Below, one piece after another: positions 23,250-34,835 of a DNA stretch of 64,000 nt. Origin of the DNA: Lepidodermella squamata (lineage: Eukaryota > Gastrotricha); NCBI GenBank assembly GCA_047495785.1, contig JBLDXI010000007.1:2232001-2296000 (forward strand). The letters run 5' to 3'. Position numbers and translations under genes: made by a program. The first letter of the stretch is position 1, and every line of letters begins with the position of its first letter. The notes below the pieces were generated by a model, which searched no databases, was not told the DNA's origin, and saw only the letters and a program-made list of their open reading frames with translations.

Positions 23250-24945
23250 ATGGCGGCTTTCAAGGTGGTTATTTGCGTTGCGCTGATCTCAGCATCCTGC
23301 AAGGCACAATTCTTCGGAGGGGGCGACGAAGGCGCCGGAGGGTTTGGTGGGGGTGGAGGTGGACCAGGGGGTTTCGGTGGCGGTGGTGAAGGTGGATTTG
23401 GAGGCCCAGGAGGGTTCGGAGGAGCCCCTGATGGCGGCCAGGGTGGCTTTGGTGGTCCTGGAGGCCAGGGGGGCTTTGGTGGTCCGGGGGGCTTCGGCGG
23501 CCCAGGCGGACCCGAGGGTGGCCAGGGATTCGGAGGACAGGGTGGCTTCGGCGGCCCCCAAGGATTCGGAGGCGGCGGCGGCGGAGGTGGCCAGCAGCAG
23601 GCTCCTCCTCCCCGTCCTAGCGGTGGTGGTTCTGGACGCCTTTCGCCTAGTCTCGCCCGGCTCATGAACAGCCTTCAGCCTGGTCTTGGCGATAAAATGG
23701 CCCAGCAGATGGAGGAACAAGCCCGCCAGAAACAACAGGCTGCAGAGCGCAGGGCTCAAGAGGAAGAAAGGAAACGCGTTGAGGCTGAGCGTGCGGCGGA
23801 AGCCGAACGCCAAAAGGTTAGAGGATTTATTTCACACTTTGCAAGGCATTCTATTTAACCGTATTTAGAAAGCGCAAGAGGAGCAGCAGAGGCAACTCCT
23901 GTTAGCTGCTCTTCAAGCCCAGCAGCAGCAAAGGCAACAACAGCAGCAACAGCAACAGGCCCCAGCCCAACCGCCGGTCCAGCAACAGGTTGTTCAACAA
24001 CAACAACAGCCCATTCAGCAGCAAGCAGCGCCTCCACAGCAGCAGCAACAACAACAACAACAGCCGCAAGGATTCACTCCATGGGCCGCTCGACTGGTTC
24101 CATCTTTGATGTACCTGCAACCAGGCGCTCAGGCGCTTCCGGTCGAACAAATCGCAGCTCAGCAGGCCCAACAGCCGCAGCAGCAGCAACAACAACAGCA
24201 GCCGGTATTCCAGCAGCAACAGCCGGTATTCCAACAGCAGCAGCAGCCCCTCCAGCAACAATTCGCTCAACAGCCAGTCCAACAGTTCGCTCAGCAACCA
24301 GTTGCTCAACAATTCGCTCAACAACCAATCGATCAACAATTCGCTCAACAGCAACAACAACAACCTCTTCAGCAGTTTGCTCAACAACAAGTTCCGCAAC
24401 AATTCGTCCAACAGCCTGTTCAGCAGCAGGTCTTGCAGCAACAGCCTATTCAACAGCAAGTAGTCCAACAGCAACAGGCCCCGTTGGCGTCACAGCCGCA
24501 AGTTGCGCAACCACCTGTTGCATTCTTAGCGCCCAATTATCAGCTCACTGGAGAGAACCACGACGACTTGACCCTCGCCAATCCTAACAGCGTGTTCCCC
24601 GGCGCCCCTCAACCAATCATCGCGCCGCAGCCCCAGCAACAAGTTCAGGCTCAAGCTCAGCCGCAACAGCCGCAACAGCAACAGGCCTTAGTAGCCCCGC
24701 AACAGCCGCAAGGTCTCACTCAGGATCAATTTGCTCAAAGACAACTTGCTCAGCAGCAACTAGCGGCTCAACAGAACCCAGGTTACGACCCGTACCAGGG
24801 CTACCCTCAGGGCTATCCTCAGGCGGGATACCCTGACCAAGGCTATCCTCAGGCTGGATATCCGCAAGGCAATTATCCGAGCCAGGCCGGATACCCGAAT
24901 CAAGGTGGCTACCCGTACCAAGGAATTCCTCAATACCCATATTAA
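23250..24945 (+). CDS. Secreted Gly-rich/Gln-rich protein, tandem paralogue B
   Basis: Exons 23250-23816 and 23869-24945; 547 residues. The signal peptide is [21 protein letters not shown] Gly/Phe-rich domain (about residues 21-115, GGFGGPGG-type repeats) is longer than in the upstream paralogue. Then come the same block ([18 protein letters not shown]), the charged helix with the intron in the same place ([16 protein letters not shown]), a 300-residue Gln/Pro/Ala tail, [38 protein letters not shown] and a YPQ(A)GYP repeat ending in QYPY. The DNA of the SPSLARL block is nearly identical to the upstream gene even at silent sites, while the flanking repeats differ. Role unknown. Confidence 0.9.
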
Positions 24946-26070
24946 TCCTGCTCGTCTCGGTTTATTCGCTGATAACCTTTTTATTCTCGTCCTGCGTGTT
25001 TATATTATTGTAAATTTAAAAACATATTAATTAAGTAGGAAGAAAGCATTTAACTTATCAAACGTATCTTGGATGCTAATTGTAATGCAGTGCTGTTTAT
25101 TATTTATTTATGTGGTGTTATTTGAACAACAAAATATGTCGCCTTTAGCCGCCCATCTCAAAAGAGATGGTAAAATTTTGCATATGAAAAATGACTGATT
25201 TCGACCGAAAACACATCAATCGAAGTATAATATTATTTATTTTCGATGAGAAAACCTGATCATTGTTCATTTCAATGTTGTTTCGCCTGAAAAGCCGGAC
25301 TTCTGAAAGAAATAAATTATTTTCAGTGAATAACTTCGAGTTTTGTTTGTTGTTGGAAAACAATAAGGAACACAATTGCGTAGGTGACTACGTCGAGCAG
25401 AAAGATCCAGAAAGATTAAGAAAAAGGATGAGCACGACAACAATTGGCCGCGAAAATGATGACCGGCCTTTTCACGCCTTTTCTCCTTATCAAGATTTTC
25501 TTGTTATACATGAGATGGCCCCTCGTTGCTTACGCCGTGGTCGGCATGTTCACTTGAAATTAAACTCGAGGCATGTTTAACAAAAAGTGCGCGTTAAGCT
25601 GGAGATGAGCTACACGCATGTGCAAAGCACTTTGCCATTACCCAATATTACTTTAACAACCTGTTATGCTAATAAGTTGATGTCTAAATCAAGAATTTTA
25701 CAATTATTACGTGCCTACTGCAATTTTTGTGGTTCCTGCTAAAAACTGGCATCGCCTATTCTTTGTTTTTAACAAAAACACGCGCACAGCTGAATGCTGA
25801 ATGTTCTTTAGTCAGCTCTTGGAAACAATTGATAGTAGTTATTTACCATGCTCGAGAAACCACTTATGCATAGCTAATTTCAGTATAAGCTACGTTATCG
25901 GGACAACAAACAATTTATCAAAAAGAGAGCATTGTTTTGCGTGCTTTAGCGAGGAAACGTGCGTTTTGTTTTGTGTGCCTTGTTGCGTCTTCATGAAACG
26001 CTCTATTGTTGTCTATTTTTCCGTCAATAGACTCTTAAAAATTGGCTGACTAACTGATTTCAAGTGCAAC
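24946..26070. other. Intergenic region
   Basis: About 1.1 kb, AT-rich. The open frames at 25263-25580 and 25801-26049 look random and lack signal peptide or domain motifs. No repeat or RNA gene is seen. Confidence 0.4.
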
Positions 26071-28239
26071 ATGGTCAAGTGTCACCTTGTTGCTGCGATA
26101 GGCATCTCCGCCCTAATGGCGCCTATCGTCTACGCGCAATTCTATCCGCCAAGTGCTGGGCGAAATTATGGTCAAGGGCTCTCGCTATGGGGCGCCCAGC
26201 CGACCCAGCGCTTTCCTGCCCCTCAACCTGCTCTTGCGCGCCAATCGTCACGTCAGCAACCAGATTCGCCGAGTTACGATGATTACGACCCAAGTTGGAG
26301 GTAACATACTTAGTTTGACTTTTATTTAGCCCCTGTAAACGAAATCATCTCCTTCTGTTTGATGTCTAGCTCTGATGAAGAAGGGTCTTCTTTTCATGAT
26401 GAGATTAAAGGGGTTCAATACGTTCAACCCGTTCAACGGGCGAATATTTCTCTCGAACATCCAGCCAGTAGCTTCAAAGTCGTTCCTATTCATATTGCTT
26501 ACGGGTACCCTCACTGAGTATAAAGCTTTGGCCTACCGCATAATGTTGTTGATTTCACGAGTTTAAATTGTTTTTGTTGACATTTAGCCGATCAAGCAGA
26601 CAACAAGCTCCTCCAGCAGCACAATCTCAGACTCCTCAACAGGTGCAACAACCTGGATTAATTCCGTTACAGGCTTCGTTCCCATCCAGCGGGTAATTTT
26701 TAGCTAAAATATCGAAGGCAAAAATCATGTTTGCCATTCATTAGATTGCAGTCCCAGGGCCTCTCTGGACCTCTTGCATTCATGCCTGGTGTTTTAACAA
26801 CTCAACGAACTCTTATAGCTCCTCCCATGCCGGCTTCCTTTGGTCAAACCAGTGATTCTCAGCAAAATGCTTTGTTTGGCCGCGCTCCAGTCCCGCAGGC
26901 CCCAGTAGCCACACCCGAGCCTCGTATGCTTGGCGTAACGCCAAATTATGGCGATCCGAATCCAATTCAGTCGGCCCAGCAACCATCACAATACCAGTAC
27001 GGATCCCCATATGGCCAGTCTCGTTTCCAACCGCAACAAGGCTATGATAACCAACCACAGGATTTCAATAACCAGCCCCAGCAAGGATATAACCAGCCTC
27101 AGCAGGGATTTAATCAACCCCAGCAAGGATATAACCAGCCTCAGCAGGGATTTAACCAACCCCAGCAAGGATATAACCAGCCTCAGCAAGGTTATAACCA
27201 GCCTCAGCAAGGATACAACAACTACCAGGATCCTTACGCTGGCCAGCAGCAAAATCAGGATCCTTATTATCAGCAACCTCAACGAGGCGGTAATTTCGGT
27301 GGTCAGCAGTCGCCATACTACCAGTCCGGGCCACCATCCAGGGGCTGGCAGCAACCTTCCCGTGGTGGGATGACGACGCCCCAACCTAACGATTACGATT
27401 ACGATGCCGAGCCGAATTACCCACCGCAATCCCGGCCCCAGCAACCTCAACGACAGCAGCCGCTCCCTCAAGACCGACCCCCTGTTAACACAGTGCCTCA
27501 AGGCAGGCCGCCAGTTAACACTATGACGGCTCGAGAACTTCAGCAGTTGCAGGAATTACAGCGCCGCCAGTTCGGCGCTCCAGAGCCAAATTCTTATCAG
27601 CAACCATCGGGACCTTCACAAGCACCTGGTCCTCAGGTACCAATCTACGGCCTTCCTGCCAACCAGCCGGATCAGCCTAATGCGAGACCTGACTCACCGT
27701 CAACACGACCTGGGGAGGTAGTTGCGAAAGAAAACAAAGATCCGAAAGTTACGACAGTCTTCCTACAAAAACCCGACGAATCTGCGATTCCAGTTGAGTT
27801 TATAACTAGCAACGGACCTGTTGAGCCCCAAGCGCCCCCTCCACCACCGCCTGCCGCTGCACCTGCAGGTGGATCAGGTTTCGGTGGAATTGGAGGTTTC
27901 GGCCCGGTTCCACCTGCCGGAGGCTACGGCGCTGGTTTTGGTAACCCGTTAGCTCGAGGTAATAGTATGCCGATTTTCGGTTCGCAAAATGGCCTTTTGG
28001 GAGCTAATAACGCACTGGGAGGAGCTGGTGGCTTCGGACAAGGCGGACTTGGAGCCCTATCGAGTCTACCTCAAAGCGGTGCATTTAGAAGCCCATCTAG
28101 CGCTGCTGTATTCGGCGGCGGCGGCTCTTTCGTTCCTGGTTTGTCGAACCCTTTAGGAGGTAGCGGAGGTCTGTCAAACAGCTCGCCGAGATATCCGCAA
28201 CAAAGCAGCGGCCAATCTCGCCAGCAGCCGGATTATTGA
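26071..28239 (+). CDS. Secreted Gln/Pro/Tyr repeat protein with Gly-rich C-terminus
   Basis: Exons 26071-26300, 26588-26692, 26745-28239; 609 residues. The signal peptide is MVKCHLVAAIGISALMAPIVYAQ. The middle (DNA about 27040-27220) is a tandem decapeptide repeat of the form GYNQPQQGFNQPQQ, encoded by 30-bp DNA units. Around it lie Gln/Pro/Arg-rich stretches, a more ordered segment (PNARPDSPSTRPGEVV then VTTVFLQKPDESAIPVEFIT), a Pro run and a Gly-rich tail with PRYPQQSSGQSRQQPDY at the end. The VFLQKP-like segment is the only part with ordinary composition. It is placed with the three preceding Gln-rich secreted proteins but shares no sequence motif that I can align. Structural role inferred from composition only. 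Confidence 0.85.
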
Positions 28240-28554
28240 TGTTTTTTATTGATCAATATGTTTCAAACCAATCGGTATTTCAGTCATACGTGAAGGCCCG
28301 ACTTGATCGACCGTTGTTGTGCAAATATAATGAAGAATGCTACGCTACTGCCACGAAAAAGCGTGTGATGATGCTCTACGTCCGCCATCTTTTATTCTAT
28401 ATTTTCTTTTGTCAAGTGTGTGCTGCAAGCGGAAGGAAATTAATAAATTAAAACGTTTTATCGGTAAATCGGTATTTCGGTTGATTTGACACAACGAGAA
28501 AAGCTGTTGGGAAGGCTGAAAAAGCTTTGAACCCTCCATCAGCGTGAATAGAAA
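28240..28554. other. Short intergenic region
   Basis: 315 bp between the repeat protein and the first channel gene. No exon is seen. It holds a 3-prime UTR and the presumed promoter of the gene at 28555. Confidence 0.35.
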
Positions 28555-30368
28555 ATGCGACGATCCTTTATTGCATGCGTCCTTGTTCTTGGACTTGCCT
28601 CTGGAGTCAGAGGAGCCGCAAATGATTCGTTCGCAGAAGCTCTTGCTCGGGCGAAGGCCAGTGAATATTGCGATAATTTACTTGCTGACAGCATTCAAGC
28701 GAACGATGAGAAGAAGTACTCGCTGCCTAGAATTTCGACCAATATTGACATGAAGGTTATCCTCATCTCGCTTAACGACGTCGTAAGTTAAGGAGGCTGC
28801 ACTGTATTCAATCTGGTAACACATTTTCTCAGGATGACTTATCAGAAATGGTTTCCATAACCGCTATAGTCCACTTCAAATGGTTGGTAAAATAATTAAA
28901 ATTGTTCAGAAATATACTCTTGGCATATGGTTTTACAGGACGGATGAAAGATTGGCTATAACTGATCCAGCTTGCCATGGGGAAACTATCAGCATGCCTG
29001 CTACTAGCATTTGGTATCCCCATTTCGCTGGTAATATCATAAATCTATCCTGTGATTGAGCTTAATTACATCTTTTTTAGTTCAAAATGGAGCTTCGTAA
29101 GATTCCAAGATATATCATTAGGTTTTTACTGAATTCTTTCACGAAATTTCAGTCAAGTTTTGTATCCCGATGCTTGGCAAAACGTAAAGCATTTAATTAC
29201 ACTATCTAAAACTTCATTTTTTTTTAACTCGAAATTTAGTTTCCGGTCTTGCTGAGAACTGATGGCTTTGTGGAATGGCGAGTTGCTTTCAAGTTCGATT
29301 TGAATTGGTAAAATTCCAAGGGTTATGTTTTGTTACAATTTATCGCTTTTCTCACCCAGTGATATGAATTTCTTTCTTTTCCCGTTCGACACTCAATACT
29401 GTCGCCTTCTGATAATTTCCCCACTTGAGGACACCGGCGAAATCATATACAACGTAACTGATCGCACTCGGGGGATAGTTTTAATGGATGAGAGCGCAAG
29501 CCATCCACTGTGGTAAGTTATATAGGTTCCTATAACGATTCTATTTCTTATGCTTTGATTTCAGGCGACTAGATGGGCAGGCTATTCGATACTCAAACAC
29601 CATACCAGGGATGCACTTTTGGCTTAAAATTGAAAGTAATTTGCGGATATATCATAACTCTCTTCCTACACAAAGCATTTATTTACAGGGAAGTTCTCCT
29701 ACTACGTTTGGACTATTGCGTTTCCTTTAGGTGCGGTCTTGAAGTGTTTTAGCTTAACAGCTGAACGTTTCCTTGTTTCTCAGTGTGCGTCTACGTCATG
29801 ACTGCTGCGACATTCATCATACCTGCAAAAGGCGAAGAAAAAATGAATACGATCATCAACGCACTGATTTCGTATTTCATTCTCTACGTGATGTTTGTCG
29901 CCGCCATCCCAGCTACATCCGACGAAATTCCTATGCTGATGACTTTCTTCATTTTCCACATAAGTATGCCCTCTCGATTGAGTCTCATTCATTCCTTTAA
30001 TGCGAAAAATTTTTCTAGTGGTAACTGCGCTTATCAACATCTTATGTGCTGCCATCCTTCGAGTCCTCGGAAATGAGGAAGCCGAGGAAGAAGCTGAAAA
30101 AGAAAAAGAAGAAGACCGCGTCAAAAGCGGAAAGCAAATGGATCCGCGCCTCATCTCAAACAACCCTCAAGAGCAACCAGCTGACGAAAAGCCGAAGAAA
30201 AAGTTCAAAATAACGGCAGTTATGCTGAACGAAGCAGCCCTGATATTTTACATCATCCTTTGCCTTGTCAGCTCTGTTGGCTTCTGTGTTCAAGTCGCCT
30301 TGGTTCGATCTGCCGAGAAGTTTGAATTCGAGTTTACGAAACTTCAAGTTTATCAAGAAGGCGAATAA
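28555..30368 (+). CDS. Cys-loop ligand-gated ion channel subunit 1
   Basis: Exons 28555-28782, 28833-28882, 28939-29030, 29081-29096, 29153-29183, 29240-29307, 29360-29512, 29565-29635, 29689-29730, 29784-29963, 30019-30368; 426 residues, every border GT-AG and in frame. The signal peptide is MRRSFIACVLVLGLASGVRG. The extracellular domain has FKWTDERLAI, IWYPHF in the loop A position, and a canonical Cys-loop, CDMNFFLFPFDTQYC (C162-C176, 13 between). M1 spans about 240-263. M2 begins PAKGEEKMNTIINALISYF; the Glu before Lys (position -1') marks a cation-type pore. M3 and a terminal M4 (FYIILCLVSSVGFCV) follow. Loop C lacks the vicinal Cys pair of acetylcholine-binding alpha subunits. Its N-terminal domain is shorter than in the neighbours. 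AATAAA at 30481. The ligand cannot be told. Confidence 0.93.
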
Positions 30369-30619
30369 AAGCAACCAATTGAATGGCTGAAAGCTGAATC
30401 GATATTTAACAGAAACTTAATTACTAATTCATGGTTGGGAAAAACATGGGAAAAATCGAAGCGTTGTTACCAATCTGATAAATAAATTAAAGACTTCTTG
30501 CAACAGAATCGTTAATGAGCTGTACTCGAAAGAATTATACAAGTAAAAAGTAGATTACTTTGATAATAGCCCAACCCAGTTTTTCATCGCTGTTTTTTTT
30601 GCGAAGGTCTCATTCAAAA

Positions 30620-32542
30620 ATGAAGTTGGCTCTGCTTCTTCTACTTGCATTCGAGTTTGCGGTTTGTGATGAAAACAATGCAAGAACTGGCATATTCACA
30701 TTTCGCTACGATCCTGATGCCATGACTTTGGAGGATGATGACAGTTTCGAGCCTAATGAGGAAGTGATGGCAATCCGAAAAAATTCAGCAAATCTTACTG
30801 CTGAAGCTGTAGTTTGTGATAATCTGATCTACGCGAGTTTACAGGCCAGTGCTGATGATAAGAATAGTGCTCCCAGTTCACCAACTATCGTCGACGTGAA
30901 ATTACTGTTACTCAGCTTGAACGGCATTTCTGATGGTAATTTAAGCTTTTCAGTGGTCAGAATGGCCTAATCTCTGTATGTAGTTAGTGGAGTTGTCTCA
31001 CTGACCGCTGAACTTGCCTTCCGCTGGTTTGATCATCGAGTTGCTTTACCAGATGAAATTGGATGTGAGTCAGAATCTCTTCAAGTTACAACAACAAATA
31101 TATGGGTATGATTAGGTATCTGAACACAAATGACAAACTTATTTGATCCTTAATCACAATAGTTTCCGTATTTTTTGCTGTCTAACGGCGCAGACGTAAG
31201 TTGGCTTAGATTAATGATTAATGTCTCATTTTTAAACAAATTTTTATTATTCCAGGCGATATTCTACCCAGGTTTTGCTGCAGATCACCATTAAACCATA
31301 AGATCTCAATGGATTTTTGTTATCTCAGATTCTTTCCAGAATTTTCCAACCCTTGTTCATTCTCATGGCTTGTTGGAATGGAAAGTTTCCTTTCAGTTCA
31401 CCCTCTCGTGCGATGTCGATGTTTCATCATTCCCCTTCGACATACAACAGTGCCCGTTCATATTCGAATCGCCTCATTACGAACAGGATGAGCTCGTGTT
31501 CCAAACTTGGAACAAGTCTCGAGCTGTCGTCATGATAAACGACGACGTTAACCATCCCCTGTGGTAAACAGTCTTTATTGACTTCCTTTCAGGTTAGGGA
31601 AATGTATTTCGGCCATTTTCAGGCAAGTGACCGGACAAGCTGTGGTATTCAATCATGAAGTCCCGGGTGCCACGTTTTGGATGGAGTACAGAAGTAAGAA
31701 TAAGACTCCAGCTTGTCATTTCGATTAAGGAGGATTTTATTTAGGGAAATACCAATATTACATCGACACCTTGGCACTTCCTATGAGTAAGGAACTTCAA
31801 ATTTTGAAAATTACATACAATTATCGCACTTTCTTCCCGCAGTTGCTGTGTTTCTTCAAACGCTTGGTTCGCTGCTTATCTTTTTATCATGGTAATCATG
31901 AAAATTCTGCTCCATTTCAGCGACCTTCGTTCTGCCTCCGGATAATGGCGAAAAGCTCTCGACAGGAACAGCTGGACTTCTTTCCTATTTCTTCTTGTTC
32001 CTCCTTATTTCATCGACTATGCCTCAAACCAGCACGAAAATTCCATATCTACTCATCTTTTTCGCGATCCAAATCAGTAAGCTGAAGAAGCAGCGTTTAA
32101 ATCCATATATTATCGTTTCTATCTTTCAGTACTTTCTATTGGAGTGGTCATAGTCTGCAGTATTATGGGTCGTCTGGTTTGCCTAGAGATCGCCGATGAA
32201 GAAAGAGATAAGCGTGTGGAATCAGCCACTCGAAAGTTCTCCGGTCACATCAAAAGTGCTCGAGCTGTTTCGGCATTTCGTGTCATGAAAATTACGAAAT
32301 CAGCCGCCGGTCAGCAACGATTCACCCCCACTAAATTGGTCGAATCAGCTGCAAAATCTCTGAAAAAGCGATGCATCTCCTCAAAAATGTTTAACGACAT
32401 CTGCCTGATCGGCTACATCGCTTTAACAGTCAATTCAATGGTCATCTACGTCGTGGCTGTTGTTGTTGGTCTTGGAAATCGAACTTCCTCCAGCAATTAC
32501 GTCAAAGTCACCCCGGTTCAAGAATTTCAATATGGAGAGTGA
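30620..32542 (+). CDS. Cys-loop ligand-gated ion channel subunit 2
   Basis: Exons 30620-30935, 30984-31105, 31163-31195, 31256-31271, 31329-31563, 31623-31693, 31745-31786, 31843-31866, 31921-32076, 32130-32542; 475 residues. The start MKLALLLLLAFEFAVC is chosen because it opens a signal peptide; an upstream ATG at 30560 would bury it. Features: NLTAEAVVCDNLIY, DVKLLLLSLNGISD, SLTAELAFRWFDHRVALP, FPYFLLSNGAD, Cys-loop CDVDVSSFPFDIQQC (about 190-204), YYIDTLALPMIAVFLQTL into M1, NGEKLSTGTAGLLSYFFLFL in M2 (Glu at -1', cation-type; Leu at 9'), M3, a basic M3-M4 loop and M4. It is one of three close paralogues in a row (with 32800 and 34836), with the most introns of the three. Confidence 0.93.
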
Positions 32543-32799
32543 ACAGCTAACCTTGGTCCATGAACTTAATTAGTCGTCCTAATTTCAGACTGATGTTTAC
32601 AAAGTTTAATATAAACCTTGAAGCTTCATCGATAATTAATGAAATCGAACGCTTATTAAGCTGAGAAACTCTCGAACAAAAGATAGACTTGCTAGCACCG
32701 TAGGCCGTTGTGAGGGGTATTTAATTATTAAATCAGTAAGAGTCCAACTCAATCCATCGATGGATGTGTTCGTTTTTTTATGTTAAAGAGATTAAAGAG

Positions 32800-34672
32800 A
32801 TGTCACCAGGAAATCTCATCTCTTCAAGTTTGATAGTTTCCTTGATCGGCGTTGGACTCTGCGTTGCCGCAGAAGCTGAAGAGAAGCGAGTTACCGGTGT
32901 GTTTCACTTCAAGTACAACCCTGACGGGGTCAGCTTGGCTGATGATGACAGCGCAGAACCGAGTGAAGAAGTTATGAAGGTCCGGGCCAATTCCGACAAC
33001 TTAACAGAAGAGGCGAAAGTCTGCGATCATTTGATCTATAACAATTTACTCGCCAATGCCGACGATAAAAACAGCGCCCCGTACTCGCCAACTGTTGTCG
33101 ATGTTAAGCTTGTTCTAATCAGTCTAAACGGAATTTCAGATGGTATTGAACCTTTAACAATAAATGTTGATCTGCAACAACTTTTTCTCAGTGAATGGTG
33201 TCGTTTCGCTTACTGCTGAACTAGGTCTGCGTTGGTTTGATCACAGGCTGGCTTTACCTGATGAAGTCGGATGTGAGTTCGAAAAGCTGCAGGTTCCTAC
33301 AACAACGCTATGGGTAATTCTTCGATTTCCAGAGAAATTACTAGTTTTATTTATCTCAAAAATTCAGTTTCCCTACTTTCTGGTTCAAAATGGCGCCGAT
33401 GTGAGTAATTAACAATGCTTATCTTATTAATGAACAAAACCTCTACGTCTTTTACCAGAGTGTATTCTACCCAGGTAAGAAATAACCAAATGTACTGTTA
33501 CTATGTTCGCTCATGCCATGAGTAGACTCGTTTCAAAATTTTCCGACTCTGCTCCACTCGCATGGGCTGCTTGAGTGGCGAGTAGCTTTCAAATTCACGC
33601 TCGCATGTGATGTTGACGTCTCTACATTTCCGTTCGATGTTCAGCAATGTCCTTTTACTTTTGAATCGATGCACTTCGAGAAAGATGAGCTCGTATTTCA
33701 AACTTGGAACAAATCTAGAGCCGTCGTTCTACTCGGTGATCATGTTCATCATCCTCTATGGCAGATTATTGGCCAAGCTGTGATACAAACCCATGAAGTA
33801 CCAGGTTTAACATTCTGGATCGAGTATAGGAGTGAGTTTACTCAGAAATGTCCACTTCTTCCTAATGCGATTTACAAAAGGAAAATATGAATACTACATC
33901 TTCACCCTGGCTCTACCTATGAGTAAGGAATGCCGGACCCTTTAAATCTTGACTAATCATCCTAATTTTTCAGTTGCCGTTTTCCTTCAAACCTTAGGTA
34001 AGATGATTAAATTCTCCTTTTGCTACAATCCTCATTTTGACAATGTTAAGCGACTTTTGTTCTGCCGTCGGATAATGGGGAAAAGTTGTCGACTGGAACT
34101 GCAGGCCTGCTATCCTATTTCTTTCTATTTCTCCTGATATCATCCACCATGCCCCAAACAAGTACGAAAATCCCGTATCTTCTCATCTTTTTCGCCACTC
34201 AGATCAGTAAGACTACAACTTTATTAAATCTTCTTCATTTGCTCATTTCGTTTAAAAAGTTCTGTCGATTGGTGTCGTAGTGGTCTGCAGTATCATGGGA
34301 AGAATGGTCTGCCACGAAATAGCAGATGAGGAGGCTGCTAAACGTGTCGAATCAGCGACTCGCAAATTTTCTGGCCGCCTTAAGAGCTCTCGAGCTATTT
34401 CAGCGTTTCGCGTAATGAAAATTACCCAGTCAGCGGCCGGGCAACACCGATTCTCCCCATCAAGAATTGTTGACAATGCTGCGAAATCTCTGAAAAAACG
34501 CTGCATCTCTGCCAAGATGTTCAACGACATTTGCTTGATTGGCTACATCGCTTTGACAGTCAATTCAATGATTATTTACATTGTGGCTGTTGCCGTCGGG
34601 CTTGGAGGCCGTACTTCGGCTAGCAACTACGTCAAGGTCACACCCGTTGAAGAGTTTCAATACGGAGAATAA
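32800..34672 (+). CDS. Cys-loop ligand-gated ion channel subunit 3
   Basis: Exons 32800-33142, 33192-33313, 33368-33400, 33459-33474, 33526-33831, 33881-33922, 33974-33997, 34051-34206, 34260-34672; 484 residues. Start at MSPGNLISSSLIVSLIGVG, a signal peptide; an in-frame ATG 36 bp upstream is possible. It carries the family blocks NLTEEAKVCDHLIY, SLTAELGLRWFDHRLALP, FPYFLVQNGAD, Cys-loop CDVDVSTFPFDVQQC (about 199-213), NGEKLSTGTAGLLSYFF in M2 and a 110-residue M3-M4 loop (SATRKFSGRLKSSRA). It lacks the intron that its upstream paralogue has inside the HPLW codon (between 31563 and 31623 there). No vicinal Cys in loop C. The gap to the preceding gene is 257 bp, compatible with read-through transcription but not proof of it. 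Confidence 0.93.
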
Positions 34673-34835
34673 TCTACCATGGCAATATTGACCTGTTTTA
34701 ATAATTGAGATAGTTCATCTTTAACACGCGAGATATAAATCGATTAGGGACTTGCTAACGATGGATTCATGAATTTTTCAAGTAAATTGATCAGTAGCAT
34801 CTTGCTTTGTCTTATCAAGCCACAGAAATAAATTG

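Noticed and set aside
23234-23665. Minus-strand Pro-rich open frame
   Set aside because: It is the complement of the Gly-rich exon of the gene at 23250.
18864-24474. Long minus-strand open frames opposite the Gln-rich genes (Leu/Val-rich)
   Set aside because: They are mirror images of CAG/CAA repeats (CTG, TTG read as Leu); the plus-strand frames have signal peptides, conserved introns and paralogues.
27060-27230. Regular short repeats, considered as a CRISPR array
   Set aside because: They are in-frame 30-bp units without spacers inside a protein-coding exon of an animal gene.
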